A program made the translations under genes and the position numbers. The notes under the pieces are model-generated. The model made no database searches and had not been told where the DNA came from. It saw only the letters and a program-made list of their open reading frames with translations. Below are positions 35,898 to 48,364 of a stretch of 64,000 nt of DNA, one piece after another. Origin of the DNA: Rhabdophis nuchalis (Eukaryota > Chordata > Lepidosauria > Squamata > Natricidae); contig CM077645.1 of the NCBI GenBank assembly GCA_039707465.1, positions 64,615,850 through 64,679,849 of the forward strand. The letters run 5' to 3'. The first letter of the stretch is position 1; each line of letters opens with the position of its first letter.

Positions 35898-37369
35898 AAA
35901 ATAGTTTTCATGAAATAATCCTAATCAAATTACCATTGCCAGCCCTGATTACAGTAGTATTTTATATCCATATTTACTAGCTTATTTTCAAAATGGAACT
36001 TTACAGACTTTGTGACTTGCTCTATGCAAGCTATACAGAGAAATCGATTGAAATGCAGACACCTTCATAGTTGGGGTTTGCAGGTTATCAGCCCTTTAAA
36101 AAAAAAAAAAATCATTTGCCGAGCTTGTTTTCTTCTGTTCATAGTAAAAAAAACCAAAAAAACATCCTCTACATCATTATTAGCCATTTCTTCTCCACGT
36201 TCTCAACTCACCCAATAGTACACAATGCATTATTCCATGTTCAATCAACGTGACATTTTTAATGTTTAGACATTGTCCTTAAAGTAGACCCAGCCCTACA
36301 GAAATAACAATATAACTGATTTCAATTAAAAGAAAATGCCAGAAGCATTCACTTTCTCATGTAAGAACAAAACTATTTAACTTCATTACAAGAAAACACT
36401 GGCTGCAGGGGAAAGCAATGTATTTCAAACATTTCAGGCTGGTAGTTTTGCATAAGCAAAGGCAATTTTCTGAGAAGGTGAATTTCCTTAATTGCGTTGA
36501 GAAAAATCTTTTCTCTTTCCTAATTAAATCATGGGTGATCACATCTTACAATGTCAGTAATTGGATCTATTTCTTTTCCTTATTCCATTTACTTTGCATT
36601 TATAATCTGAAAGTCAGTTTACTTTTTATGTACAATAGGCTACATATGAAAAATTATAATTTTAAAGAACCACTGTGGTGTTTTATGCATAAGGAAATTC
36701 AAAGTGTTTGGAAGACATGCATATATGAAGCTCCTCTTTTAATTCATCTTGGCAAAATTTGCAAAGTTTTTGAATGCTTGGCAAAGCTCTACTAGTCTCA
36801 TCAATCAACCACCTGAATACAACTGATGCTTATCAAGGCTATTTGGAAGTAATAACTATTCATGAGTTATCCATGACTCATGCCCATTTCTGCCAAGGTA
36901 TTCTTCCAGAGCAATGTGTCCTCCTTTTATCTCTTTTCAGTGTGAGTTGTGACTTAAACACTATGTTTCTATGCTGGAAACAGTGTTCAGAATTAGAACA
37001 TTAGGATACTGTAATTCTTCCAAAGTTTCAGTGCTAGATACTGGTGCCCTTCGATCAGCCAGGTTCTACAGCTTTTACTTTCTGTTAAAAACGATTTTTG
37101 TTTTTAAACGTTAAAACTTTTTAAACGATTAAGCAAATTAGCAATAATTATATTAACTTTATTTGATATCAAATTCAACTTTTGGAGAGTGACTCCAAAC
37201 AAGTCATCTAAACGACAAGCATGGCTCATAGTCTAAGAAAATCTGCACATTATGCTATAAGGCATGGCTTACAAACCACAATTGGTCTAGCATTGGGGAC
37301 TGGTGGGGAATTGGGAATAGAACAAAAAAAGTTAACAGGACTCTCTTGTGTTTTCCATGCATTCAAGAT
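35898..37369. other. Intergenic, no feature seen
   Basis: Open frames here (e.g. 36418-36795) show no domain or codon signature; nothing recognised. Confidence 0.45.
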
Positions 37370-37712
37370 ATTTGTTCATTTGTAACACATCAGAATAGAA
37401 AAGCAGAGGCACTCTGCCAGCCAAAACTAGGATGCGTGGAAGCGTCCCGAGGCCTACACACATCACGTTTTTGGCATAGGTGTGTTTCCGTTTATCCTGT
37501 TTTTTGTGCCCCCGGCCAACAGAAGCACTCCACCAGCCAAAAACAGCCTTACCTTCCAGTTTCAGCCCGTGGGGCTTGCCAAGATAAGGCCTGCGTTTAA
37601 CCAAGGGGTAGGGGGAAGTGGGTGGGCAGGGCAGCCTTGTGGTCCTGTGTAGGCCAGATTAATGGCTTCAGTGGACTATATCTGGCCCACGGGCCATAGT
37701 TTGAGGACCCCT
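37370..37712. mobile_element. hAT-like remnant (right end only)
   Basis: The right end GGGCCATAGTTTGAGGACCCCT is a typical hAT terminal repeat (CAGGGGTCCTCAAACT on the other strand). GC-rich body with repeated CCAGCCAAAA modules. Left end not found. Confidence 0.5.
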
Positions 37713-37714
37713 TA

Positions 37715-37797
37715 TATAGGATCTCTTGCTTGAGCAGGGGGGGTGGACTAGAAGACCCCCAAAGTCCCTTTCAACTCTGTTATTTTATGTTCTACAT
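37715..37797 (+). mobile_element. CR1-type 3' end fragment
   Basis: GGTGGACTAGAAGACCCCCA and CCCTTTCAACTCTGTTATTT, the CR1 3' hairpin region in plus orientation. Very short copy. Confidence 0.7.
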
Positions 37798-38701
37798 TTG
37801 ACTTTCAGTCTGATAGCTTTGCAAGCATCATTCACCTAAACAGAGAAACAGATCCCTCCATCACCATCACCCTGCTAGCAAAAAGACTGGTATGCAGTAA
37901 ATTGATTTATTTCCTAATTTCCTTCTTGCTGGAGAAATTACCTCTCTGTCTGCAACAGTCAAACTTCTCCTACTGTTACAGTGTGCCTCTATTTTAAAAT
38001 ATAAGAATATGTGCAGCTAAAACTAAGAGTAAGACACACTTAGAATTGATGAAGGGCTTAAGATAAAACTTAGCCAGCAGCTGCTCATGGATAACAGAAG
38101 GTTGATTGTCTTGTTTCTTTAAATCGTTCTCTCTCTCTCTCATTCTTCAATATGTCATCCCCTCCTCTCTGCATAGCAACCTCTGTGCCGATCCCTCTTC
38201 CATGATCAACTATCACTCATGGACCTGATATTTCTTTAGCAACCAATAGTGACTAAATCCAGCTTGTCAGCCATTTATCAATCTCCAGTGGCTTCCATGG
38301 GGATATCAAATTCGGCAAGATAGTGGGTACAACAATGGGCCTGTTTTGTATGTTATAGTTATATGCAAATGAGCAGGATTTGAACCCCAGTGTCACAAAT
38401 GCTATTGATCGCACCTGTGGACACCATTGTCCATTTCTCTCTTATCAGCTCCTTAGCTTAATTCAATTTTCTCTTTCTTATCCATTTCTCTCCCAGCTCT
38501 TTTCCAAACTCAGATAATCAGCTGCAAATACAGCTTAAATGGTCTGAGAGATTTGTGGGGGTGGGAGGCAGACTGTGTAAAAAACGTTCCATTCTGTCCC
38601 AGGGTAGATTCATACAACTTGCTAAATCAAAGAAGCCTTAAGGAATCTTGCACAAAATGGGAACTTAGTCTGCATATTGCAAACCATACCATTATTTCTA
38701 T
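37798..38701. other. Intergenic, no feature seen
   Basis: Nothing recognised. Confidence 0.5.
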
Positions 38702-38703
38702 TA

Positions 38704-39068
38704 TAGGTAGTCCTCAATTTACCCTCACTTAGTGACCATTTGAAGTTATAACAGCACTGAAAAAAGTGAGTTATGACTGTTGCATTATCCCCATGGGCAC
38801 GCGATCAAAATTTGGATGCTTGGCAACTAGCACATATTTATGATAGTTTGCAGGGTCCCAGGATCATGTGATCACCATATGTTTTCTTTCCAGCTGGCTT
38901 CCCACAAGCAAAGTCAATGGGGGGAAAGTCAAATTCACTTAGCAACCTGGTGATTCACTTAGCTGTTGCAAAAAATGTTATAAAAATGGGCCATAACTCA
39001 CTTAGGAACTGTCCTGCTTAGCAACCAAAAATCTGATCTCAGTTGTGGTTTAGGTTGAGGACTATCTG
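38704..39068. mobile_element. Tigger/pogo-like MITE, 365 bp
   Basis: Ends TAGGTAGTCCTC and GAGGACTATCTG with TA on both sides. Body includes CACTGAAAAAAGTGAGTTAT and CACTTAGCAACC modules shared with 34141 and 49704. No coding region. Confidence 0.82.
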
Positions 39069-39070
39069 TA

Positions 39071-40451
39071 TTCTACTTGCAAATGGCTCTCCTTGCACTT
39101 AATTGATTTGTCTTTTGCATTACCAAGCTTTATATTAGGAATAAAATGACCAGGTACTAGGAAGTTTGGAAATCTTCTGTAAGTTTAAAATTTAAAGATA
39201 AGCAGTATTGTTTAATGACAGTCAATGATAACTGTAAAATAATCAAAAGGGTTAATAAACCCTTTTTATGAGGGTTTGAGAAAAAGTCAAGGAAATGCCT
39301 GATTTTGTACATCAGGTTGGATTTACAATGCAGGTCTTATGCATTCAAGGTTGCTTTGATGATTCAACATAAGATTAAGTTGGGAAAAGTTGCATCTAAG
39401 AAAAGATAAAATGGGATAATGTATATTGCAAAACAAAACACTTCCAAGATTCTACCTGCTATAGTAAGTAGGCAGACAGAGCACCACAATCCAAGTGCAA
39501 TCAATCAATACAGATATCCTACCTAGGGAAGTATAACATTTCTTCAATATTACCACCAAACTTCATTGGCACAGTTCACTACTGTTGTTTGGTCAGAAAA
39601 TTGTCATTTTATGAACGATAGCATTTTTCCTCTGTAATTTATGTGAAATAATCCTGGTTCATGATTTGTTGCAGGCAGGAAGATTGTTAATATATTCGTG
39701 TTTTTCCCACCTCAACCTATTTTCTTGCCATTGTGTCATCTGTTTCCACCTTTCTACTTTACCCATAAATCAGTCAGCTTGTGCCTTGGGTTTACTAACC
39801 CTTTAGATAAGGGTTGTTCCCACGTCTCTCAACTAGAAAACAGCCTTAGCCCAGTCAAACAAGGTTCTTCTGAGGCCTCACCACTGGAATGGTACTACAT
39901 TTTATAGTTTGGCCATCAGCCAATGCTCCTTAAAAAGTAGTTTTAGATACAAGTGATCCCTTTTGCTCTTTAATCTGTCTTAATCAAGTGTAAATCATTT
40001 GCTCAAGCATTGAGTTCAACGTGAGATAGCCAGCTAGAACAGTCTGAGTGGTTTTTGTGTCAAGGTCATTGACAAAAAAGCCCTACATTATGAAATCATT
40101 TTCTCTCTCAGACCTTTCCAGGACTCTCCCAGTCTACCAAATCACAGCAATTTTTTCACTGCAGGTTTTGTGATACAAGTATGCAGTCACACAGAGATGG
40201 CTTGTCCTTAGTTTCAGATTTAAGGAGTTTTAAAAAGATTTGTCCTCACTTTCAGCTGTAGAAGCTGTTTTACAGTAAGTCTTCCATTTCAACCCATCTA
40301 AACCAGAAATATTCCTACTTCAGATCTCATTTGGGAACATTCCTATTATTGTACAGGTACAAAATTTTAGGTATACTTGTCATTCTGCACCTCAACCACA
40401 GACCTTCATTATTATATAAAAGTATTCATTATCTTTTAAAAATATCAGAAA
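39071..40451. other. Intergenic, no feature seen
   Basis: Nothing recognised. Confidence 0.5.
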
Positions 40452-40475
40452 CAACATGCTGACTTTTAGACATTA

Positions 40476-41216
40476 AAAGGTAAAGGCTCCCCTCACACAT
40501 ATGTGCTAGTTATTCCTGACTCTAGGCCAGGGGTCCCCAACCCCCGGGCCGTGGACCAGTGCTGGTCCGTGGCTTGATAGTAACCGGGTCAGAGTGAGCG
40601 GCGGAGAGAGTAGCGCAACTCTTAGGAAAGTGTAGCAAATGCTCCGCTATCCTGGCGGCTGGCCAGGGCAGTCCCCGGGGGCAGGACGGGGGCAATGGCC
40701 TGTATTGGGAGGGTTCGGGGCACCACCAGACCCTGCACGGGGGGAAGGGGCTGCCAGGCCCTCCGGCCCAGGACGCAGCCCGTCCTTCCCTGCCCCAGCC
40801 AAGGATCCTTTGCCCGGGACCCCTGGCAGCTTTCTTGCCCAGTTGCATGTGACTGCCAAACACGCGTGTGGCCCACGTAACTCGACTCACTCACTGGAGG
40901 TTCCCACCGGTCCGCGGAATTTTTTTTACATGAAACTGGTCCCTGGTGCCAAAAAGGTTGGGGATCCTTGCTCTAGGGGATGGTGCTCATCTCCATTTCA
41001 AAGCCGAAGAGCCAGCACTGTCCGAAGATGTCTCTGTGGCCATGTGGCTGCCATGACTAAACGGCAAAGGCACACGGAATGCTGTTACCTTCCCACCAAT
41101 TGAGCTTCCCGCTCACTCTATTACGCGATGCTAGGGATCCAAACTGCTGAACTGCCAACTTTTCTGATCGACAAGTTCCGCATCTTAGCCACTGAGCCAC
41201 TGTGCCTCATGGTCAT
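40476..41216 (-). mobile_element. Sauria-type SINE, split by a hAT element
   Basis: Minus orientation: head TGGCTCAGTGGCTAAGATG (A box-like) near 41200, body AATGGAGATGAGCACCATC, and the 3' end CCTTTACCTTTT at 40476-40487, the Bov-B-type ending of Sauria SINEs. Flanked by a 24-bp duplication (40452-40475 and 41217-41240, one mismatch), the long target duplication expected of LINE-driven insertion. Without the hAT element the SINE is about 290 bp. Confidence 0.85.
40528..40970. mobile_element. hAT-Charlie-type element, 443 bp, nested in the SINE
   Basis: Left CAGGGGTCCCCAACCC; right AAGGTTGGGGATCCTTG. Flanks CTCTAGGC and CTCTAGGG (7/8). Very GC-rich (the CCGGGCC and GGACCGG type ends typical of this group), strongly contrasting with the AT-rich host. 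The reading frames across it are compositional artefacts. Confidence 0.85.
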
Positions 41217-41348
41217 CAACATGCTGACTTTTAGGCATTACAATTTAGTAATACTTATTTCCCAGCAAACGTAAGTTAGATCAGGTTAATTTATGTTTGC
41301 TTGGAAGTAAGTATTGCTAAATTGTAATGCCTAAAAGTCCGCTTGTTG
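41217..41348. repeat. Inverted-repeat element, 54-bp arms
   Basis: Arms 41217-41270 and 41295-41348 match in inverted orientation with about 5 mismatches and a 24-bp spacer. The SINE inserted into the left arm, duplicating its first 24 bp. Could be a small foldback element of unknown class. Confidence 0.8.
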
Positions 41349-41998
41349 ATTCTGATTTCATTTTCATTTCAATGGTTTATTATATTGTATGAAGAATGCT
41401 CTCCACAGAGAATCTTGCCATGTACCTCTATTTGTTTGTCTTCGTGTTTTTGGTGTCAGTTGAAGAGCTTTTTATGTTCAGACATTGTAGTAACTATTAT
41501 ACCTTTTTACAGCTTTAGTGTTTTGCTGCTGCTTGATAATAACACTACTAGACTGCATTTACATTATTATTATCTCACCTGCTATGCATTGTTGTTTTCT
41601 TTAGTACATATTTTATGTGGCTGTATCCCCAAAGAACAACTATCATCTGGTGGTAGAGAAATACAGTGAATAAATAAATACAATAAGAAAATCACCATCC
41701 TAAGAAAAATTCCTTACATCTCTTTTATAGAACATTAAAGAGAATAAGCCAGCGACCAAATGTCCTTATTTAGAAAAGGTAACTTATTTTCTAACTGTGG
41801 CCTCTATTTAAAAGGATACTATACACAAAAGTCCTGCTTAAAAGGCAGGAAAGCTATATCACAAACAGTTTCTGGATGGCATCAGATTGTATCATCTTTC
41901 AATTTAACTGTCCACTGATCACATCCTTTTCTGTTTCTATGAAGTACTCCTAACCTGCAAATATTTCTGTATGAAATGTTGTTTGAAACACCAGAATG
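41349..41998. other. Intergenic, no feature seen
   Basis: Nothing recognised. Confidence 0.5.
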
Positions 41999-42156
41999 GT
42001 GTCTACTATTGTCATCTCTTTTGAGGATGTACTATATATTTTTGTTTTGAGCAATAAGGAACTTCCACATTAAAGAAAAATTTGCTATGATGCTCCGTTC
42101 CAGAATAGGAAAAATTTCCCACAAGCTTTATTGAGATATCTGTATTTCTTCAGATG
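41999..42156. repeat. Segment duplicated at 45613-45778 (copy 1)
   Basis: About 160 bp starting TGTCTACTATTGTCATCTC and ending TCTTCAGATGT. It matches 45613-45778 with a few substitutions and one small indel. Not recognised as a known repeat. Confidence 0.85.
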
Positions 42157-42380
42157 TTAGTAGTTTTTCTATACATTTTTGTTCTTGTTTTTTCTTTTCA
42201 TTCTGTGGCATTATTATCTGTTCATAAAATACTAGTTACAAGTAATGCCAATTTTCTCCACATTGTGAACCAAGAGAAAGCAATGTTGTGTTCTAAAAGA
42301 CACCAATGTCATATATTACATCTCTTATTCAAGTCTACTTCCCCAGATGAAGCCAGATAAAAGATTGATTGATTGGTTGG

Positions 42381-42413
<33 letters not shown>

Positions 42414-43642
42414 GGATTGGATTTATTCCCCACCTTAATGCTTAGTCCTTGAAGTGTGCAGCTATCAGTTTCCTTAAAATAGTAGTAGTAATAGTAGTAG
42501 TAGTAAATAATACACAATAATATTAAGGTCATACTTATTTTACATCATTAAAACAAAATACCATTTCCCTTGCTGGTTATTATTGCATGAGTTAAATTCC
42601 AAGTCAGCAAGCTTTCTAATATTATTTGACTTTTCTCCAAGTTATGCAACTCACTTTAATTGTCTAGGATTAGATCAGGCAGTTTATTTAATCAATGATC
42701 AATTAAACAACAGAATATGTACAACACAGATCTAAATTAATAAGGTAAAACACCAACATAGGAAATTCCCTGGGTAAAATATAATATAAACTATTATAAT
42801 TATGTACAGTATAATAAATCATGTATATCTGAGACTAAAATACCACAGCATGTAAAGTTAGAAAAGACATATCATGTAAAACAAAGCATCAAACGGAATT
42901 ATACATCAGTAGGATTACAACAGTGTTTCCCACGTTGATCTCCACTTGTGTCCAAGCTATAAAGTCCCAGTCAACTTGCCAGCTCTTCTCACAACTCTTT
43001 TGCCACTTAAATTGTTTTGTACTGAGAGTATGAAGGCAGCAGAAAAGGGTAAATGAGGGAATCTGAAGTAGAGCCACAGCAGTTCCCGGAAATGTAGAGA
43101 ATGGGCTTCTGTGTTAAGCAGGGCTGAGTGCACTTTACAATTTGACAAGATGCAGAAATCAATATCCTAAGAGAGAAAAAGATGGAGAATTCAATAGTCC
43201 AGGGGATTCAGAGGAAATATAGATTATTACAGAAAGTGTACTAAAGGCTGATAGCACTCTGCAATTTCTTGGATTAATTCTCAGTGAATACATTCAAGGT
43301 CAGCGCATGAGGGCCTGAGGGTTTTGTTTTGGGTTACTCCATGCTTTTGAATACTGACCTATTGACCATGGAGCAAGTCTGTGTATCTCTCGTGAGAAAT
43401 ATGTGCTTTTTTTTTGATACAAATTTTCCAGGACAAGATCGCCAAATGTTCCATAATTCCTTAGAACTGACATGGGCCTTCCAAAGAAACATGCAAGTGC
43501 CGGGCTCCTTTCCGGGTTTGAATTCTTGAATTATTTGCAGCAATTGCTACTTTTCTTTGCCTGTTTTCAAAACAAATCATAAATGTATCAAAAAGAAAGA
43601 AAGACACTAGTAGACCTGCAGTATTTGTAGCACCATTGTGTA
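42157..43642. other. Intergenic with (TTGA)n and a possible LINE tail
   Basis: (TTGA)n at 42364-42412 is followed by GGATTGGATTTATTCCCCAC, like the 3' end of squamate L2-type LINEs read from the tail. No gene. Confidence 0.5.
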
Positions 43643-43650
43643 TTCTAAAC

Positions 43651-43785
43651 CAGGGGTCTCCAACCTTTGCAACTTTAAGTCTGAAGGACTTCAGCCCCCA
43701 GAATTCTCCAGCCAGCAAAGCTGGCTGGAGAATTCTGGGAGCTGAAGTCCTTCAGACTAAAAGTTGCAAAGGTTGGAGACCCCTG
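43651..43785. mobile_element. Palindromic hAT MITE, 135 bp (copy 3)
   Basis: Ends CAGGGGTCTCCAACC and GGTTGGAGACCCCTG are exact complements. Perfect duplication TTCTAAAC (43643-43650, 43786-43793). Hairpin centre at about 43718. Confidence 0.96.
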
Positions 43786-43793
43786 TTCTAAAC

Positions 43794-44146
43794 CCTCTCC
43801 TGAAAGCAACAAGAACAAAACCAGTCAGGGATCTGAAACAAAAAATGATGGTATCTCATTTTAGGATTATCCTAAACATTTAAACTGCATCTGGTGAAGG
43901 TGAAGCATCGTGATTTCTGTTTTCACTCACGCTTAGTGAAAACCTTTAAAAACTCCTGCATCAAATGAAACCATTTTAAAGAATTTGTTTCATCTGTGTT
44001 TAGCCAAGCAGTTCCATCCAGATCAACCATATCATATGAATGCTGTAATCAAAACCCTATGTGAGTTGTCACACATTCCCTTAACATTTTCAAGCAGGAT
44101 TATGTATTTACAGGCACAGTTTCAGTTTCCTTCCTCTGTTGTGGTT
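43794..44146. other. Intergenic, no feature seen
   Basis: Nothing recognised. Confidence 0.5.
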
Positions 44147-44665
44147 TCGTCTTCCGGGTGCGCTTCAAGGTGTTAATTATCATCTTTAAAGCGCTCCATG
44201 GCTCGGGACCTAGCTACCTGCGGGATCGGATCCTGCCTCACACATCCTCACGGCCGATTCGCTCCCACAGAGAGGGACTTCTCCGGGTGCCGTCCACTAG
44301 ACTTTGTCAGCGGGCGACGCCCAGGGGAAGGGCTCTCTCTGTGGCGGGCCCGGCCCTCTGGAACGACCTTCCCCCCGATATTAGAACGACCACGGACCTC
44401 CGCTCCTTCCGCTTGAAATTGAAGACTCATCTTTTCCGCCTGGCCGGCCTAGGGTAGTCTCTCTCTCTATGGGCTTTTAAATGTATATCAATATTTAGTG
44501 GGGATTTTTAGTTAATGGGATTTTAGCACAGGAATTAATTTAATCTGTTTTAATTTGCTATGTATTTTGTATATTTATTGTTTTTATTCTCCCTGTGCAC
44601 CGCCCCGAGTCCCTGTGGGGAGAGGGAGCGGTCAATAAATTTAGCTATTATTATTATTATTATTA
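44147..44665 (+). mobile_element. L2/CR1-clade LINE, 5'-truncated, 519 bp
   Basis: Starts abruptly in the C-terminal codons (FRVRFKVLIIIFKALHGSGP) and runs open to its stop at 44455-44457. The 3' UTR has CACCGCCCCGAGTCCCTGTG and a (TTA)n tail. Nearly the same sequence as the 3' end of the copy at 60065-63172, hence same subfamily and similar age. Confidence 0.93.
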
Positions 44666-44875
44666 AATGGAAAACAAATACTACCTGTGTTTCTAGCCCA
44701 GCATTAAGTGTTAAATATTCATGCTACCATGAATTCATGCTGACTCACAATACCATCTAGCATCCATGACTTGTGATCATCTTTGGTGGCAATACACTCC
44801 AGAGTTTTGGGCTGTTTTCCCTCCTAAATTCCAATGCCTGCCAACTTTTACATTCATTAAGCAGTAAACTTCAGG

Positions 44876-45500
44876 AATAGAATAGAATAACAAATTTGGA
44901 AGGGACCTTGGAGGTCTTCTAGTCCAACCCCCTGTCTAGGCAGGAAACACTACACCACTTTAGACAAATGGTTATCCAACATCTTCTTAAAAACGTCCAG
45001 TGTTGGAGCATTCACAACTTCTGGAGGCAAGCTGTTTCACTGATTAATTGTTCTAACTGTCAGGAACTTTTTTCTCAGTTCTAAGTTGCTTCTCTCCTTG
45101 ATTAGTTTCCACTCATTGCTTCTTGTTCTACTCTCAGGTGCCTTGGTGAATAGTTTGACTCCCTCTTCTCTGTGGCAATCCCTGAGATACTGGAACACTG
45201 CTTTCATATCTCCCCTAGTCCTTTTAATTAAACTAGAAATACCCAGTTTCTGCAACCGTTCTTCATGTTTTGGTCTCCAATCCCCTAATCATCTTTGTTG
45301 TTCTTCTCTGCACTCTTTCTAGAGTCTCCACATCTTTTCTACATTGTGGCAACCAAAACTGAATGCATTATTCCAAGTGTGGCCTTACCAAGGCATTATA
45401 AAGTGGTATTAACACTTCACATGATCTTGATTCTATCCCTCTGTTTATGCAGCCTAGAACTGTGTTGTCTTTTTTGGCAGCTGCTGTAGACTGAAATCTA
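44876..45500 (-). mobile_element. CR1-type LINE 3' UTR, about 625 bp
   Basis: An (AGAAT)n tail at 44878-44891, then GGAAGGGACCTTGGAGGTCT and TCTAGTCCAACCCCCTG. Further into the element come modules for the C-terminus (minus strand: [24 protein letters not shown], then AVFQYLRDCHREEG). The longest CR1 piece in the window, moderately diverged. Confidence 0.85.
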
Positions 45501-47843
45501 TTCCTATCTAGATGGCAATGGATAGGTTGCAACCTTGCTAGGTTTTTGTTTCTTTTGATTGTATATGGAGATTCAGATCATAGTTGTTCCAAACTGAAAA
45601 AGCTTATTGGATGTTGTCTACTATTGTCATCTCTTTTGAGGATGTACTTTATATTTTTGTTTTGAGTAATACTTTAAGGAACTTCCACATTAAGGAAAAC
45701 TTTGCTATGATGCTCCGTTCCAGAATAGGAAAAATTTCCCACAAGCTTTATTGAGATATCTGTATGTCTTCAGATGTCATCCCTTTCTTCAAAGGGAAAA
45801 AGCAACCAAGAAAGTCCAGTTTCCTTTTGGAAAAATCAAATTTCTTTTTATCTGTTTTTATTTCAACCTAGAAGCACAGAAGGCTTGCTTGATCTTTCCC
45901 AAGTTGATGAAATGGATTTCAATTCGCAACAAGGATCGTCCTGCCTAAAGGATGGCAGGAGCTGCAGTTAAAGTCTTCTGGAAAACACTGGGTTTAGGGA
46001 GGGGGACGGGAATGGGTTTAGGTAATAGTGATTACCAGGGTTGAGACTGCCTACCATTGCAGAGCAAAAACAAGTGAGATATTTGAGAGAATTTTCACAA
46101 AAATGACGTTGGATCTTCTGAAGAAATCCTTAAAGCTGTTTGAGCTTTAGTTGAAATTTTGGCCTGCAATATTCTTAGGAAAAAAAACAAACCCCAATCC
46201 CACCTTTATTCCTATTTTAACATTGGCGTATTTTTCTTCAGAGCAATCTACTGCTTTAGATCAAGGTCTGGTATCTTTGTAACAGACTATTCTGCCTGCT
46301 GTATCACATCTCAGACATGTTGATATGGTAAGAGTGATGACTGCACATACTGTATTAATAATGCCACAGATTGCTAAGGACAAACTTTAAAATGTTATCC
46401 TTTTTTTCCTTCTTTTTCTTGATTGTTTGACTGACTGAATGATTTCCAGGCTGCCCATCTCACAAACACAGTGCCTCTGAGCAGCTTACAATATAATACA
46501 TTGTAAGCTCCTTTAGGATACCTTATTCCGGATAAATGTTATTTACCACCTCTTGGATTTTAATGAAACATGGACTGCAGAAACTACAGATAATTAAGCT
46601 TATTAGGAAGCTGTGCTTAGTTCATTTTTTCTACCTTTTCTATCATGATGTGATTCAATTCTTTAGTTCTTTGATGCCTCCTAGTTTTAAATTAAGATGA
46701 GTATATTGTATTCGTATAAGTAAATTGGTAATATTGTGACATCCAACTAATGGACCAGTTTCAGTATATCAGAACACATTTGAAAATGATTTTTATTCAC
46801 GGTGTCTTATGGTCCCCACATGTGGTTTTCCTGTTGATTGTGACTATTATTTTGATTATGCAGGCAAAAACTAATTTCTAGGTTTAAAAGGTCACCAAAC
46901 AAAATACAGTGCTCATGCATTATTTATGTCCTGCTGAATCATAGGACAGAGTGTTACAAGCCACAGACATGTGACATGGAATAAATCTTCATTCACTGGA
47001 ACAAGAATAAACCCCTGGTTAATTAAAGAGATTGCACTGGCAGCAATTCCAGATTTTGGCAATTCCGTGTCTCAAAACTAAACAAAAAACTGAGCTTGAA
47101 TAATTGCAGCAAGTCCATATTTTAATTATAAATCAGATAGCCCATTAACATAATGTTTGAAAATTCATGGCAAATGACATTTTAGATCATTTTCTCCAAC
47201 ATGACAGGTTACGAGTGGCATTTGTTTTAATTAATGATTCAGGTGAAGAATTTGCGGTGCCAAAGAAAATTTAGCTTAATTACCAGGCAGGCCATAATTA
47301 TCCATGAAACTATCAGCAGCAAGCATAAATGTATCTCAGGTATGCATGAAGTCAGAAATTGTCTGCATCCGAAACTAAGTGTCATTCCTTTTTCCAAACG
47401 AATGTCATCATTTTTAAGCTATAACCTTTAAGATGGTTCTCTAACAATAATACCAATCGTCTTTATATTTATTCCAATCGACTGTGCCTTGTGATGGTGT
47501 TTGTTTTTTCCTTTCAGCATTTTGCAAATGTGGGAAAAGAGGAAGCAATGGTAACAAGGAAGCATATCATGTGAATATCAATAACTGTTAAAAGCCAATT
47601 CTGTGGGGAGAATTCTTCTGCAGGCATTTTCGGTGAGAAAATCATGAATTGTCTACTCTGGTATTAAACTATTAAATGGGTTAGAGAGATTGATATAAAT
47701 TCATACAAGAACCATTATAATTAATAGAGCATATAACTAAAGCATTTGTTAAGTCAATGAAAAGTTGTGATTTCTAAATCACCATCAAGTGGGCTTTGGT
47801 TCTATTTCCAGTTCTCTGAAATTAAGCTGAACTCTGTGATATA
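45501..47843. other. Intergenic, no gene
   Basis: Contains copy 2 of the 160-bp duplication (45613-45778) and a probable LINE tail near 46425-46495 (GGCTGCCCATCTCAC...GAGCAGCTTACAA). Otherwise nothing recognised. Confidence 0.5.
45613..45778. repeat. Segment duplicated from/to 41999-42156 (copy 2)
   Basis: Same strand as copy 1, about 3.6 kb away. Shares long exact runs such as ATGATGCTCCGTTCCAGAAT and CACAAGCTTTATTGAGATAT. Confidence 0.85.
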
Positions 47844-47851
47844 TGCTAGAG

Positions 47852-48340
47852 TCCCCAACATTTTGGACACTAGGAGCCAGTTCCATGGACAGAGATTTTC
47901 CATGAACTGGTTGGGGATTGGTTTTGCATGCTGCTTGAATCCCACACAGAGGTGGTATTCAACAGGTTCTGACCAGTTCTGGAGAATCGACAGTGGAAAT
48001 TTTGAGTAGTTTGGAGACCCAGTAAATGCCACCTCTGACTGGCCCTGCCCCCATCTATTCTCTGCCTCCCGAGTCTTAGCTGATTGGGAGGTAATATAGA
48101 TTTTGCAGTAACCTTCGCTGGAGTGGAGAAGGAATGGAGATTTTATGGTAACCTTCCTCTGCCACGCTCACCAAGCCATGCCCACCAAGCCATGCCAAAC
48201 CCACCAAGCCACGCCCATAGAACCAGTAGTAAAAAATAGTAGTAGTACTATTAATAAGCGGTTTTGCTTATTTGCATGGCCTAGTTTTTGGCATGCCGCA
48301 GCTCTGTGTCAGTTTATGAACAGGGGGTTGTGGACTCCTG
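47852..48340. mobile_element. hAT-Charlie-type element with nested CAGTGGTGGGTTYC-family copy
   Basis: Perfect 8-bp duplication TGCTAGAG (47844-47851 and 48341-48348). The left end begins at TCCCCAACATTTTGG, lacking the first six bases (CAGGGG). The right end is GGGGGTTGTGGACTCCTG. A second hAT copy starts at 47946 (CAGAGGTGGTATTC) and runs to about 48240, rich in CCAAGCCAYGCCCA repeats. Confidence 0.7.
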
Positions 48341-48364
48341 TGCTAGAGTAGATATACTCTGAGA

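Noticed and set aside
40639..41103. 154-residue frame, Pro/Gly-rich
   Set aside because: Lies across the GC-rich hAT element and the SINE; disappears when these are recognised.
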